Shown here one piece after another: positions 55,050-62,939 of a stretch of 64,000 bases of DNA. Positions within the stretch are counted from its first letter, which is position 1; each line of letters starts with the position of its first letter. A model generated the notes under the pieces. That model made no database searches. It saw only the letters and a program-made list of their open reading frames with translations, and was not told the DNA's origin. This stretch comes from Salegentibacter sp. (lineage in GTDB: Bacteria > Bacteroidota > Bacteroidia > Flavobacteriales > Flavobacteriaceae): NCBI GenBank assembly GCA_024635795.1, contig JAGXIH010000013.1, forward strand, positions 124,001 through 188,000. Direction: 5' to 3'. Made by a program: the position numbers and the translations under genes.

Positions 55050-55760
55050 ATGCAGCTCTTCTATAATCCTGAAATCGTCGAAAACCAGAAAGACATTGAA
55101 TTTCCCCGGGATGAAAGTAAACACATCGTCAAGGTCTTAAGGAAAAATGCCGGAGATGTCCTGGAGGTCACAAACGGGCGTGGATTCCTGTTTTCAGTAA
55201 GAATAACCGATGCCAACCCTAACCGATGTAAAGCAGAAATTATCGCTTCAGAAAAAGAAAAGCCAGATGATTGGTATCTTCACCTTGCCGTGGCTCCTAC
55301 AAAGATGAACGATCGCTACGAATGGTTTCTTGAGAAAGCTACAGAAATTTGCCTGCACGAGGTCACCCCTGTTATTTGCGATCACAGCGAAAGAAAGCAT
55401 GTGAAGCTTAATCGCTTTGAGAGAGTTTTGCAAAGCGCTATGAAACAATCGCTGCATTTAAGCCTTCCGCAGTTAAACGAAACCGAAAAACTGGAAGATT
55501 TTCTTAAAAAAAAATTTTCAGGGCAAAAGTTTATCGCACATTGCCAAGAGGGAATGGAACGATTTCAGTTAAAAGATAAAGTTTTGACTTCTTCTGAAGT
55601 AACCATATTAATAGGTCCTGAGGGAGACTTTTCTCCAGAAGAGATTAAACTAGCCCTTAAAAATGGCTGGCAGCCGGTAAGTCTTGGCAATAGCCGCTTA
55701 AGAACCGAAACCGCTGCCATTGTAGCTTGCCATACGATTGCCCTTGCAAATCAAGAATAG
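55050..55760 (+). CDS. rsmE: 16S rRNA (uracil-1498-N3)-methyltransferase
   Basis: A 236-residue SPOUT enzyme. An N-terminal PUA-like part (HIVKVLRKNAGDVLEVTNGRG) precedes the SAM-binding trefoil knot with LIGPEGDFSPEEI and SLGNSRLRTETAAIVACH. It methylates U1498 in the 30S decoding region. It starts 3 bases after tsaD, so the two RNA-modification genes are cotranscribed. Confidence 0.95.
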   Translation: MQLFYNPEIVENQKDIEFPRDESKHIVKVLRKNAGDVLEVTNGRGFLFSVRITDANPNRCKAEIIASEKEKPDDWYLHLAVAPTKMNDRYEWFLEKATEICLHEVTPVICDHSERKHVKLNRFERVLQSAMKQSLHLSLPQLNETEKLEDFLKKKFSGQKFIAHCQEGMERFQLKDKVLTSSEVTILIGPEGDFSPEEIKLALKNGWQPVSLGNSRLRTETAAIVACHTIALANQE

Positions 55761-55809
55761 CTCAACACAAATAATTATTTTATATTTTTACCAAAATCCA
55801 AAATTATCT

Positions 55810-56454
55810 ATGAAGATTTGGTTTGGTGTTTTTCTAATGGTTTTAAGTGTTTCTGCGGTATATCCTCAGAAAATCGCGCTTCTTAAATATGATGGCGGGG
55901 GCGATTGGTATGCCAACCCTACTGCCCTTCCCAACCTTATTAAATTCAGCAATGAAAATGCTAAAACTTCCGTTGATCCTAAACCGGAAAGTGTAACCCC
56001 GGGAAGTACAGATATATTTCAATATCCATTTATTCATATGACAGGCCATGGGAATGTTTATTTTAGCGATGCAGATGCTGAAAACTTAAGAAATTATCTC
56101 TTAAGCGGCGGCTTTTTACATATTGATGATAATTATGGGATGGAGCCTTATCTGCGGGAAGCTTTAAAAAAAGTATTCCCAGACAGGGAATTACAGGAAT
56201 TAAGCAGTGCACACCCTGTTTTTAATCAGGTATATAATTTCCCTGAAGGTTTGCCGAAAATTCACGAACACGATAATAAACCGCCACAGGCCCTGGGGAT
56301 TTTTGAAGAAAAACGTTTGGTGCTTTTGTTTACAGTCGAGAGCGACCTTGGTGATGGCTGGGAAAGCCCTGAGGTACATAATGATCCGGAAGAAGTTCGT
56401 CTTAAAGCCTTAAAAATGGGGGCTAACATTCTTAAATATGCTTTCGAAAATTGA
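55810..56454 (+). CDS. exported DUF4159 protein
   Basis: A 214-residue protein from the ATG at 55810 (an in-frame upstream start at 55738 would run into rsmE and mask the signal peptide). The signal peptide ends near SAVYPQ. The mature part has LLKYDGGGDWYANPTALPNL, FIHMTGHGNVYFSDADAENL and FLHIDDNYGMEPYLREALKK, the DUF4159 pattern, which has a glutamine-amidotransferase/ThuA-like fold. The family often occurs next to MoxR/VWA gene sets, but here it stands alone. Function unknown. Confidence 0.85.
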   Translation: MKIWFGVFLMVLSVSAVYPQKIALLKYDGGGDWYANPTALPNLIKFSNENAKTSVDPKPESVTPGSTDIFQYPFIHMTGHGNVYFSDADAENLRNYLLSGGFLHIDDNYGMEPYLREALKKVFPDRELQELSSAHPVFNQVYNFPEGLPKIHEHDNKPPQALGIFEEKRLVLLFTVESDLGDGWESPEVHNDPEEVRLKALKMGANILKYAFEN

Positions 56455-56972
56455 TGCAGCTCATTCACGAACAGACTAAATTTCCAAAAAAGAAGTTTCC
56501 CATTGTCCTTTTACTGGATAATATAACCGATGAGGCAAATATTGGCAGTATCTTCAGGCTGGCAGATGCTTTTAATGTCGAAAAGATAATATTCACAGGC
56601 ACGCCCCCAAACCTTCAAAGCAACCGTCTAAAAAAAACTGCAAGAAGCACCCATCAAAGAATGCTTTTCGAGATAAAAGAAGACAGTCTTCAGGTTGCTG
56701 AAAATTTGAAATCACAGGGATATTTGCTTTATGCTCTTGAAATAACTTCAGACAGCCTCCCAATTGATGATTTTGACTATCAGCCCGGAAATCCTATTTG
56801 TATTATTCTTGGTAATGAAGTTTCAGGAATTGCAGAAGAATTGCTAAAAATCACAGATAAAAGACTGCATATCAATATGTATGGGGAAAATAGCAGTATG
56901 AATGTGGCGCAGGCAGCGGGAATTGCACTTTACGAAATAACAAAAACAATCATTGCTTTCAACAAGAAATAA
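56454..56972 (+). CDS. SpoU/TrmH-family RNA 2'-O-methyltransferase
   Basis: A 172-residue SPOUT methyltransferase. Motif 1 is LLDNITDEANIGSIFRLADA, with the catalytic Arg in that block, motif 2 is CIILGNEVSGI and motif 3 is NMYGENSSMNVAQAAGIALYE. It is a short TrmH-type enzyme without an N-terminal substrate domain, so it may act on tRNA or rRNA. Its ATG shares a base with the preceding TGA (TGATG), which indicates coupled translation. Confidence 0.93.
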   Translation: MQLIHEQTKFPKKKFPIVLLLDNITDEANIGSIFRLADAFNVEKIIFTGTPPNLQSNRLKKTARSTHQRMLFEIKEDSLQVAENLKSQGYLLYALEITSDSLPIDDFDYQPGNPICIILGNEVSGIAEELLKITDKRLHINMYGENSSMNVAQAAGIALYEITKTIIAFNKK

Positions 56973-56984
56973 TATATTTACCCT

Positions 56985-58073
56985 GTGAATTCAAAAGCGA
57001 TTACATTAGGAATATTACGTGCAGCCGGGATTATGGTAGGTATTATCCTCCTACTTTATCTACTGTACCAGATTCAGTCAGTTCTAATTTATATAGCCAT
57101 TGCGGGAGTAATTTCCCTGATTGGCCGGCCTGTTGTTTTATTTTTAAAACACCGGCTTCTAATCCCTAATAAGTTGGCGGTTATCTTTGTGCTACTCCTT
57201 GTGCTCTCTATACTCGTGGGGATTGTATTCGTATTCGTTCCAATTGTTATTGAACAGAGTCAGCACCTGGGACAGATCGATATTGAAGCCTTCCGAAGTG
57301 ATCTTAATGAGCTAAATCAAGAGATCAATGATTACCTGGGCGTAGAAGAAATCAATATAATTGAAGGTTTAAGCCAAAGTGAATTCTTTCGGGATTTTGA
57401 TATAGGTGGAATTCCAAGATTTTTAAACAATGTCTTCGGAATATTAGGCGCAGTTTTGATAGCCATCTTCTCGGTGATCTTCATTTCGTTCTTCCTTCTA
57501 AAGGATAGTAGATTAATGTTGAATTCTATCCTGGTTTTCGCCAACCGCGGAGAAGAAAAGAAGTTCCAAAGAATTTTTAATAAGATCAAGATCTTGCTTT
57601 CACGCTACTTTGTAGGGCTTTTTTTACAGATAACAGTTTTATTTATTTTATACACCATTTTACTAACCGTTTTTGAGATCAACAACCCTGTGGCAATAGC
57701 TTTTATTTGCGCATTTTTAAACCTTATCCCCTACCTGGGGCCGATTTTCGCCGGGATCTTAATGGGCTTATTCGTGATCTCCAGTTTTCTGGGAGCCGAT
57801 TTCACTACCATTATTTTGCCCAGGCTTGGTTATGTAATGTTGGGTTATGGAATTTCCCAGGTGATAGATAATTTTATATCCCAGCCTATGATCTTTGGCG
57901 CGAGTGTACGTTCGCATCCTCTTGAGATATTTCTTATCATTCTTATTTCCGGTTTACTTTTCGGTATTTCGGGAATGGTAGTGGCTGTGCCTGTTTACAC
58001 CGCCCTGAAAGTTATCGCCAAGGAATCTCTTAGTGAATATAAAATTGTAAAAAGACTTACCCGCGATCTTTAA
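56985..58073 (+). CDS. AI-2E family transporter (TqsA-like)
   Basis: A 362-residue inner-membrane protein starting at a GTG at 56985, with about eight transmembrane helices (three before residue 90, then a periplasmic or cytosolic loop region 100-150, then five). FLNLIPYLGPIFAGIL and GVVAVP-like motifs near the end (GISGMVVAVPVYTALKV) are family marks. Some members export autoinducer-2 and others are sodium/proton antiporters, so the substrate cannot be fixed. It is 12 bases after the SpoU gene. Confidence 0.9.
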   Translation: MNSKAITLGILRAAGIMVGIILLLYLLYQIQSVLIYIAIAGVISLIGRPVVLFLKHRLLIPNKLAVIFVLLLVLSILVGIVFVFVPIVIEQSQHLGQIDIEAFRSDLNELNQEINDYLGVEEINIIEGLSQSEFFRDFDIGGIPRFLNNVFGILGAVLIAIFSVIFISFFLLKDSRLMLNSILVFANRGEEKKFQRIFNKIKILLSRYFVGLFLQITVLFILYTILLTVFEINNPVAIAFICAFLNLIPYLGPIFAGILMGLFVISSFLGADFTTIILPRLGYVMLGYGISQVIDNFISQPMIFGASVRSHPLEIFLIILISGLLFGISGMVVAVPVYTALKVIAKESLSEYKIVKRLTRDL

Positions 58074-58083
58074 ATCTCTTGCT

Positions 58084-59259
58084 TTGAATGAAGCGCTCTT
58101 AAAACCGGAAATTCAAAAATTTATCAGGGAAAACCTGAAAACCGACCTTACCGGGCTTGTACTAAAAGGGAGCCCGTTTCCCGGGGTTTCATCCGCCGAA
58201 ATAGCCATGCAGATTTCAGGTTTAAAGACCGCCAAAAAAAAACTTCCTACCTGGTTTGAGACCCAAAATATTTATTATTCGCCTAAATTAAACCTGGAAC
58301 AAACTTCTTCGGAGATCACCGCAAAATATAAGGCTTCTCTCATACGGGGCGACCGACTTATAGACCTTACCGGTGGTTTTGGTATCGATGATCATTTTTT
58401 TGCTGAAAGTTTTAAAGAAGTGGTCTATTGCGAATTAAATGAAGAACTCGCAGAGATTGCAAGACATAATTTCAAGCAGCTTAAAAAAGATAACATCCAG
58501 ATTATTCCAGGAGATAGTATAAAAACACTGGAAATCAGCGATAAAAATTTTGAGGTGATCTATGCCGATCCCGCCCGCCGGGATGACCACGGCGGAAAAG
58601 TCTTTAGACTCGCAGATTGCCTCCCAGATATACCCTCTAACTTGGACCTACTATTCAATAAAACTGATAGAATTTTAATTAAAACCTCCCCGCTTCTGGA
58701 TCTTACGGCAGGTTTAGCAGAATTAAAATACGTATCAGCGATTCATATCGTGGCGGTAAATAATGAGGTGAAGGAACTTCTTTGGTTTATGTATAAAGGT
58801 TTTTCAGGGTCTCCTCAGATTAAAACCATCAATTTTAATAAAAATCAGCAGGAAGAATTTTCAGGAAGTATAGAAAACAGACCTGAAATAAATTTCAGCC
58901 TTCCTAAAAAATACCTTTATGAGCCAAATGCTGCCATAATGAAAAGCGGTCTATTTGAACTTTTAGCCGAAAAAACCGGGACCTTCAAACTGCATAAGAA
59001 TTCGCATTTATTTACTTCAGAGGAAGTAAAAGAATTCCCTGGAAGAAATTTTGAAATAACTGATATAAAACACTTTAGGCCTTCCTCACTAAAAAAAGAG
59101 TTCAAGGGTAAAAAAGCAAATATCACCACCCGAAATTTTCCTGAAAGCGTTGCAGGTTTACGCAAACTTCTCAGGATCAAAGACGGTGGGGAGCGCTATC
59201 TTTTCTTCACCACTAACCTGGATGATAAAAAGATTGTTCTGGATTGTCGTAAGGTTTAA
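58084..59259 (+). CDS. class I methyltransferase with THUMP-like C-terminal domain
   Basis: A 391-residue protein with a TTG start at 58084, 10 bases after the preceding stop. An N-terminal helical cap (residues 1-85) precedes the SAM domain with DLTGGFGIDDHFFAE (motif I), CELNEELAEIA and the IYADPARRD motif (D-P-A-R-R, in the position of DPPY). The C-terminal domain (about 290-391) with EVKEFPGRNFEI and NITTRNFPESVAGLRKLLRI is THUMP-like. It probably methylates a nucleic acid or nucleotide. The TTG start is odd but no other candidate exists nearby. Confidence 0.85.
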   Translation: MNEALLKPEIQKFIRENLKTDLTGLVLKGSPFPGVSSAEIAMQISGLKTAKKKLPTWFETQNIYYSPKLNLEQTSSEITAKYKASLIRGDRLIDLTGGFGIDDHFFAESFKEVVYCELNEELAEIARHNFKQLKKDNIQIIPGDSIKTLEISDKNFEVIYADPARRDDHGGKVFRLADCLPDIPSNLDLLFNKTDRILIKTSPLLDLTAGLAELKYVSAIHIVAVNNEVKELLWFMYKGFSGSPQIKTINFNKNQQEEFSGSIENRPEINFSLPKKYLYEPNAAIMKSGLFELLAEKTGTFKLHKNSHLFTSEEVKEFPGRNFEITDIKHFRPSSLKKEFKGKKANITTRNFPESVAGLRKLLRIKDGGERYLFFTTNLDDKKIVLDCRKV

Positions 59260-59291
59260 TGCTTTAAATTGAATCCTGATTAACCAGCGCG

Positions 59292-60494
59292 CTATGGCTT
59301 AACCACCTGTTGCTGCTTTGTAACCGAGAACATTAAATAAAATACTGCCCATAGAATTAGCGCAATTACTCCAGCCAGGGCAAAACTTCCAACTATGTAC
59401 TGCCAGAAGCCCTGGATCAAATCTGTAGCCGAGTCAAAATCTTCCGGACGTAATTCCCATCTAAAGCCTCTTCCGGTAATAAAAGATCCCATCTGGTAAC
59501 TGGCGTAAACGATTAATGGTATCAGAGGCGGAATACTTATATTAGAAAATAAGAAGGCTACCACTTTATTCAGCTTGAAAACTGCTGCCAGGGTGAAAAC
59601 TAACAGGGTATGAAATCCCCAGAGAGGAGAAATCCCAACAAATACTCCCAATGCTATGGCTGCAGCTTTTTTATGGGCCGGTTCCTCGCTTTTGATAATG
59701 TTTTCTTTCCAAAAGCGCCTAAAGCCTTTTCTTCTGAAATCGGCATAAGTATTTCTGGGGTGAATATAGAAGAAACTTACCAACACAAACCAGATATAAA
59801 GCAGAGTGATTCGGGTAATATCCCAGAAAGGCCTAAAATGGGTTACCCGATTTTTTTCCTCGTAGAAAACTTTAATAGGGATGTTTTTAACTTTCACCTT
59901 GCGCCAGGCCGCTTTCACTATAACCTCGATCTCCAATTCAAACTTTTTAGTATAAAGCTTGATCTCGTTTATAGTTTTGAGGGGATATAAGCGGTAACCA
60001 CTTTGAGTATCTGTTAAATTGATTCCGGTAACAACCAGAAACCAGAAACTAGAAAATTTATTACCTAAAGTGCTTTTCCCTGGAATCCCATCCTGGGTCA
60101 TATTTCGATCTCCAACCAAAAGGATTTCGGTGCCGGGTTTCTTATTTTCAAGTTCACTTAGAAAAATATCCAGATCATCGGGATAGTGTTGCCCATCAGA
60201 ATCTATTGTCACCGCATAATCATAACCAAGCTCCTGAGCAATGCTGAAGCCTTGTTTTAAAGCTTCGCCTTTACCCTGATTTTGTTCAAAATGGTGAATA
60301 TTTATTTCAGAAAAATTCCGAAGGATTTGTCGTGTGGAGTCAGTAGAACCATCATTAACCACTACCAGATTGGAAGTATAAAGCAGCAGATCCTGCAGGA
60401 CACTCGCCAGCGTTTTTTCATTGTTGTAAGTCGGAATAAGGATGCAGCAATTAAGTTCCTCAAATCTGGATTGGTATATAGGTGTGCTACTCAA
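59292..60494 (-). CDS. family 2 glycosyltransferase fused to DUF2062
   Basis: A 400-residue protein. Residues 10-235 are a dolichol-phosphate-mannose-synthase-like GT2 domain with ILIPTYNNEKTL, VVNDGSTDST, TIDSDGQHYPDD (DxD-like) and DTQSGYRLYP. Residues 275-400 are DUF2062, with KKAAAIALGVFVGISPLWGF, VFKLNKVVAFLFSNIS and four hydrophobic segments. Fusion proteins of this kind are found in aryl-polyene and flexirubin clusters of Bacteroidota, and two hotdog genes follow upstream here. Sugar donor and acceptor are unknown. Confidence 0.88.
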   Translation of the reverse strand: MSSTPIYQSRFEELNCCILIPTYNNEKTLASVLQDLLLYTSNLVVVNDGSTDSTRQILRNFSEINIHHFEQNQGKGEALKQGFSIAQELGYDYAVTIDSDGQHYPDDLDIFLSELENKKPGTEILLVGDRNMTQDGIPGKSTLGNKFSSFWFLVVTGINLTDTQSGYRLYPLKTINEIKLYTKKFELEIEVIVKAAWRKVKVKNIPIKVFYEEKNRVTHFRPFWDITRITLLYIWFVLVSFFYIHPRNTYADFRRKGFRRFWKENIIKSEEPAHKKAAAIALGVFVGISPLWGFHTLLVFTLAAVFKLNKVVAFLFSNISIPPLIPLIVYASYQMGSFITGRGFRWELRPEDFDSATDLIQGFWQYIVGSFALAGVIALILWAVFYLMFSVTKQQQVVKP

Positions 60495-60521
60495 ATCTAT
60501 TTTATTTTTCGGCGAAAGTAA

Positions 60522-60887
60522 TTAAATTAATTTGTATACAGCGTTGATTTTTAACGAAATACCCTCATTTGTTTTAGCTATTCCCTTAAGCCTGATTTCT
60601 TGGTTAATATCCTCAAAATGATACTCCAGGAACAATTCGTCATGGATCTTAGGATCCACCACGGCCATAAATTTTATATTATTTGCATTTTTTAATTGCA
60701 GCGATTTCTCCAATCGACGCTCAGCATCCTCTTTGAACAACTGTATTAAGATAACTCCGGGGGTCACGGGGCGGTTTGGAAAATGACCATCATATACCTG
60801 GTGGTCTTTATTGATTTTTATGTGGGTAATCCATTTTCCACCTTCTTCCTTTGAAGATTCCACCGAATAAAAGTCTTTTAAAAGCAT
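60522..60887 (-). CDS. hotdog 3-hydroxyacyl-ACP dehydratase-like protein (ApeI/FabZ-like) with altered active site
   Basis: A 121-residue hotdog protein with YDGHFPNRPVTPGVILIQL. His35 matches the FabZ catalytic His, but the position 14 residues later, where FabZ has Glu, is Gln49. It may thus be a thioesterase-like or binding variant, similar to ApeI-type proteins of aryl-polyene clusters, or an inactive paralogue. It starts upstream of the GT2-DUF2062 gene with a gap of 27 bases, on the same strand. Confidence 0.75.
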   Translation of the reverse strand: MLLKDFYSVESSKEEGGKWITHIKINKDHQVYDGHFPNRPVTPGVILIQLFKEDAERRLEKSLQLKNANNIKFMAVVDPKIHDELFLEYHFEDINQEIRLKGIAKTNEGISLKINAVYKLI

Positions 60888-60988
60888 CTGTTCTTTTTGG
60901 ATATTCGTACTAAAATATATAGAAAAATAGGATTAAAAAGCCCGGGGGCCTATAAATTTGGACCTACACTGAAATCTTCAAAATTCAA

Positions 60989-61444
60989 TTAATCTACCGT
61001 GACGGTTTTCATTTCAGAAGTTGCAAGTAATTTTCCACTCTCATCCTCTGTTCGTGCGCCTACCGAAGTAACATTCTTAAATTCCTGCAGGATTTCCACA
61101 TAGGTAGTGAGAGTGCTTCCGGCCTTTGGCAACTCAAAGATCTCCACCGATTTGATCGAACCTATAAAACCTGTCTTCGGTTTGTCCAGTCCCGCTAAAA
61201 AACCCTGATAACCTCTCCAAAGTGACATACTTTGAGCCATGTGCTCAATAAGCCCGGGTTCAGAGAAAACACCATTCTCCACCAGAATATTATCCTTCGG
61301 AATAACAAAACCGGTCTTTCCGGTGCTTTCGGTATATTCGAGGAGACGGTCTACCATTACAAAAGGTGGTTTCTGCGGAATTAATTCAAGAATACGTTCA
61401 ATTTCAAGTATGGGTTCTTTGAGTAAACTTTGTTTCATAGACAT
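60989..61444 (-). CDS. hotdog 3-hydroxyacyl-ACP dehydratase-like protein (ApeP-like)
   Basis: A 151-residue hotdog protein: ERILELIPQKPPFVMVDRLL, then NILVENGVFSEPGLIEHMAQ and SLWRGYQGFLAGL. The Glu of IEHMAQ is kept, while the FabZ GHF histidine is replaced in GVFSEPG. That pattern is known from ApeP-type dehydratases of aryl-polyene and flexirubin clusters. The start could also be the ATG at 61438. It is the first of a three-gene leftward group with the ApeI-like and GT2-DUF2062 genes. No other cluster genes are upstream of it: tRNA genes follow instead. Confidence 0.75.
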   Translation of the reverse strand: MSMKQSLLKEPILEIERILELIPQKPPFVMVDRLLEYTESTGKTGFVIPKDNILVENGVFSEPGLIEHMAQSMSLWRGYQGFLAGLDKPKTGFIGSIKSVEIFELPKAGSTLTTYVEILQEFKNVTSVGARTEDESGKLLATSEMKTVTVD

Positions 61445-61773
61445 TTCTATAGCTGATTTATACAGGTAGATTCAAGCAAGGCTAATTTATTAAAAAATTA
61501 AAGATAAGCTTTTAGCAGGGTTTTGTCGGGTTTGATCCTGCGATCCGTTTAATTACTGCTCCTTATTGAAAATAATTACAGGAAAATTTCCGGTCAAAAA
61601 TATTAAGGGAGACCTATAAAAATTCAAATATTTTTTTGCTTAAAATTCTGATGCAAAAGTGATTAATAAAATGCTATATTTTTATTGCATGTTTTAGCCC
61701 TAAAAAGTTTGGAAGCTACCTAAGTAAAAGTTACATTTGCAACCGCAAAATAATTGCGACGTTCATAAATATT
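61445..61773 (+). other. intergenic stretch, AT-rich, carrying the tRNA-Ser promoter
   Basis: About 330 bases without an open frame of plausible composition. The only recognisable element is the promoter at 61709-61739. The remainder would hold the promoter of the ApeP-like gene on the other strand, which I cannot place. Confidence 0.55.
61709..61739 (+). promoter_or_regulatory. promoter of tRNA-Ser (TTG-20-TACATTTG)
   Basis: TTG at 61709-61711 and TACATTTG at 61732-61739 with a 20-base spacer match the Bacteroidota consensus. Transcription would start about 61746, 28 bases before the tRNA. Confidence 0.6.
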
Positions 61774-61855
61774 GGAGAGGTGGCAGAGTGGTAATGCAGC
61801 AGCCTGCTAAGCTGTCATCCTTTTGGATGCCCGGGTTCGAATCCCGGTCTCTCCG
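61774..61855 (+). tRNA. tRNA-Ser(GCT)
   Basis: The acceptor stem GGAGAGG pairs with TCTCTCC (one G-T). The anticodon loop CTGCTAA sits on stem GCAGC/GCTGT and gives anticodon GCT. A long variable arm CATCC/GGATG (class II) and the T arm CCGGG-TTCGAAT-CCCGG follow. CCA is not encoded. It reads the AGC/AGT serine codons. Confidence 0.96.
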
Positions 61856-61985
61856 CAAGATTTTTAGTCTGTGGATTATCTATTCTCCTTTTCAACAGAA
61901 AAGACAGGGATAGATTTCCTCCGCTTCCCGACTGCTTCAGTGTATTTTGGAACGGAAAAGGCTAAAAATTGAGTTGAAAATACCA

Positions 61986-62103
61986 CGCAAGTTGTTTTCT
62001 CCGGGTGTAGCCCTTCGACATGTCTCTTTCGAGACTTGCTCAGGACAGGCTCTACCTCCTTATCGCGCCGATCGCGATTCAAAAATTTTCGGGGTGTAGC
62101 CCT
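61986..62103 (+). repeat. two ghost copies of the tRNA-Pro 5' end joined to small palindromes
   Basis: The tRNA-Pro 5' sequence with its flank (GTAAGTTGTACTTCGGGGTG) recurs in degenerate form near 61986-62013 (GCAAGTTG...CCGGGTGTAG) and at 62089-62101 (TCGGGGTGTAGC). Each copy continues not into the tRNA but into a short palindrome: CCCTTCGAC...GAGACTTGCTCAGGAC after the first, and CCTGAC-CTTC-GTCAGG after the second. A further tRNA-Pro-like TTATCGCGCC lies at 62060. These look like decayed tRNA copies with inserted hairpin elements. Confidence 0.6.
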
Positions 62104-62200
62104 GACCTTCGTCAGGATGAACTCCGCCCGGTTCCCGGTCTATTTTAAAAGACTTGGAACCAAAAACTTGAAACATTGTACTACAACGTAAGTTGTACTT

Positions 62201-62275
62201 CGGGGTGTAGCGTAGCCCGGTTATCGCGCCTGCTTTGGGAGCAGGAGGCCGCAGGTTCGAATCCTGCCACCCCGA
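62201..62275 (+). tRNA. tRNA-Pro(TGG)
   Basis: Acceptor stem CGGGGTG/CACCCCG with discriminator A. The anticodon loop TTTGGGA on stem CCTGC/GCAGG gives anticodon TGG. The T arm GCAGG-TTCGAAT-CCTGC is intact. CCA is not encoded. The antisense reading is a known source of spurious ORFs. Confidence 0.96.
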
Positions 62276-62280
62276 CAAAA

Positions 62281-62312
62281 AAAAGCCCTGCACAGAAGTG
62301 CGGGGCTTTTTT
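62281..62312 (+). terminator. terminator after tRNA-Pro
   Basis: 9-bp stem GCCCTGCAC / GTGCGGGGC with an AGAA loop and one T-G pair, preceded by an A run and followed by six T. It lies 5 bases after the tRNA. Confidence 0.88.
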
Positions 62313-62320
62313 GTTGCTTC

Positions 62321-62440
62321 AAGGCGAAAGCTTGCTTTCAGGCCGAAGAGGCAACAAAAAAGACCAAGCAGGCGATAGCCTGTGGGCTTTCCTTTGTCAC
62401 TTCCCCCACTCAGGATCACCGACCAGAGGGAGGTAATCCT
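62321..62440 (+). repeat. structured repeat, unit A
   Basis: A 120-base unit with three hairpins. The first is GAAAGC-TT-GCTTTC within AAGGC...GGCC. The second is CAGGC-GATA-GCCTG. The third is AGGAT...ATCCT enclosing a loop with CCAGAGGGAGG. Between them run CAACAAAAAAGACC and CACTTCCCCCACTC, which are shared with unit B. Confidence 0.75.
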
Positions 62441-62452
62441 CCTGTAAAAATT

Positions 62453-62572
62453 AAGGCGTGAGCTTGCTCACAAGCCGCAAGAACAACAAAAAAGAACCGA
62501 CAGGCATTAGCCTGAGGGCTTTTCTTTGTCACTTCCCCCACTCAGGATTACGGACCAGAGGGAGGTAATCCT
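62453..62572 (+). repeat. structured repeat, unit B
   Basis: A 120-base unit, the same length as unit A and starting 132 bases after it. The first hairpin is GTGAGC-TT-GCTCAC (compensatory to unit A), the second CAGGC-ATTA-GCCTG, the third AGGATTAC...GTAATCCT. Confidence 0.75.
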
Positions 62573-62634
62573 GAAGTTGAAGCTGGAAGTAAGAATCACG
62601 AATTGCTTCCAAGTAAATAATAGAAGGCCCTGAA

Positions 62635-62752
62635 CTTAAACCCGCCCACAAGCAGCAAGACCAACAAAAAAGACCTGGCAGGCGTGAGTCGGCTTTTCTT
62701 TGTTATTTCTCATTTCTCCATCCAGAATCATCGACTGCAGGGAGGTAATTCT
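62635..62752 (+). repeat. structured repeat, degenerate unit C
   Basis: About 118 bases, more decayed. The middle hairpin has lost its complement (CAGGCGTGAGTCGGC), but the third keeps pairing through a two-sided change, AGAAT...ATTCT instead of AGGAT...ATCCT. The AACAAAAAAGACC and GGGAGGTAAT segments remain. Confidence 0.65.
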
Positions 62753-62939
62753 CATATTTTTTCAAGGAAAAAGTGACCTATTCGGTTACCTAAAACAAAG
62801 GCGACGAAATCAAAAACTGTTATAAAATGCTCTGATTTCTTTATCAGTATTTCTCTGAGCCTACACAGGGAATAAATTCAGGTATTAGAGTATGAGGTTT
62901 ACATACAAACGCCTTCCTGTTGCTGTAATCTTAGATCCA

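Noticed and set aside
54558..55124. 188-codon ORF antisense to tsaD and rsmE
   Set aside because: Both sense genes are clear family members; the antisense frame has no recognisable domain.
62060..62419. Leftward ORF of 119 codons across tRNA-Pro
   Set aside because: It reads WQDSNLRPPAPKAGA, the well-known spurious translation of the antisense of tRNA-Pro; the DNA is a tRNA, repeats and a terminator.
62430..62572. GGGAGGTAATCC in the repeats as a 16S rRNA 3' end or Shine-Dalgarno remnant
   Set aside because: The likeness is only to the complement of the anti-SD region, the surrounding sequence is not rRNA, and the motif is part of a hairpin arm.
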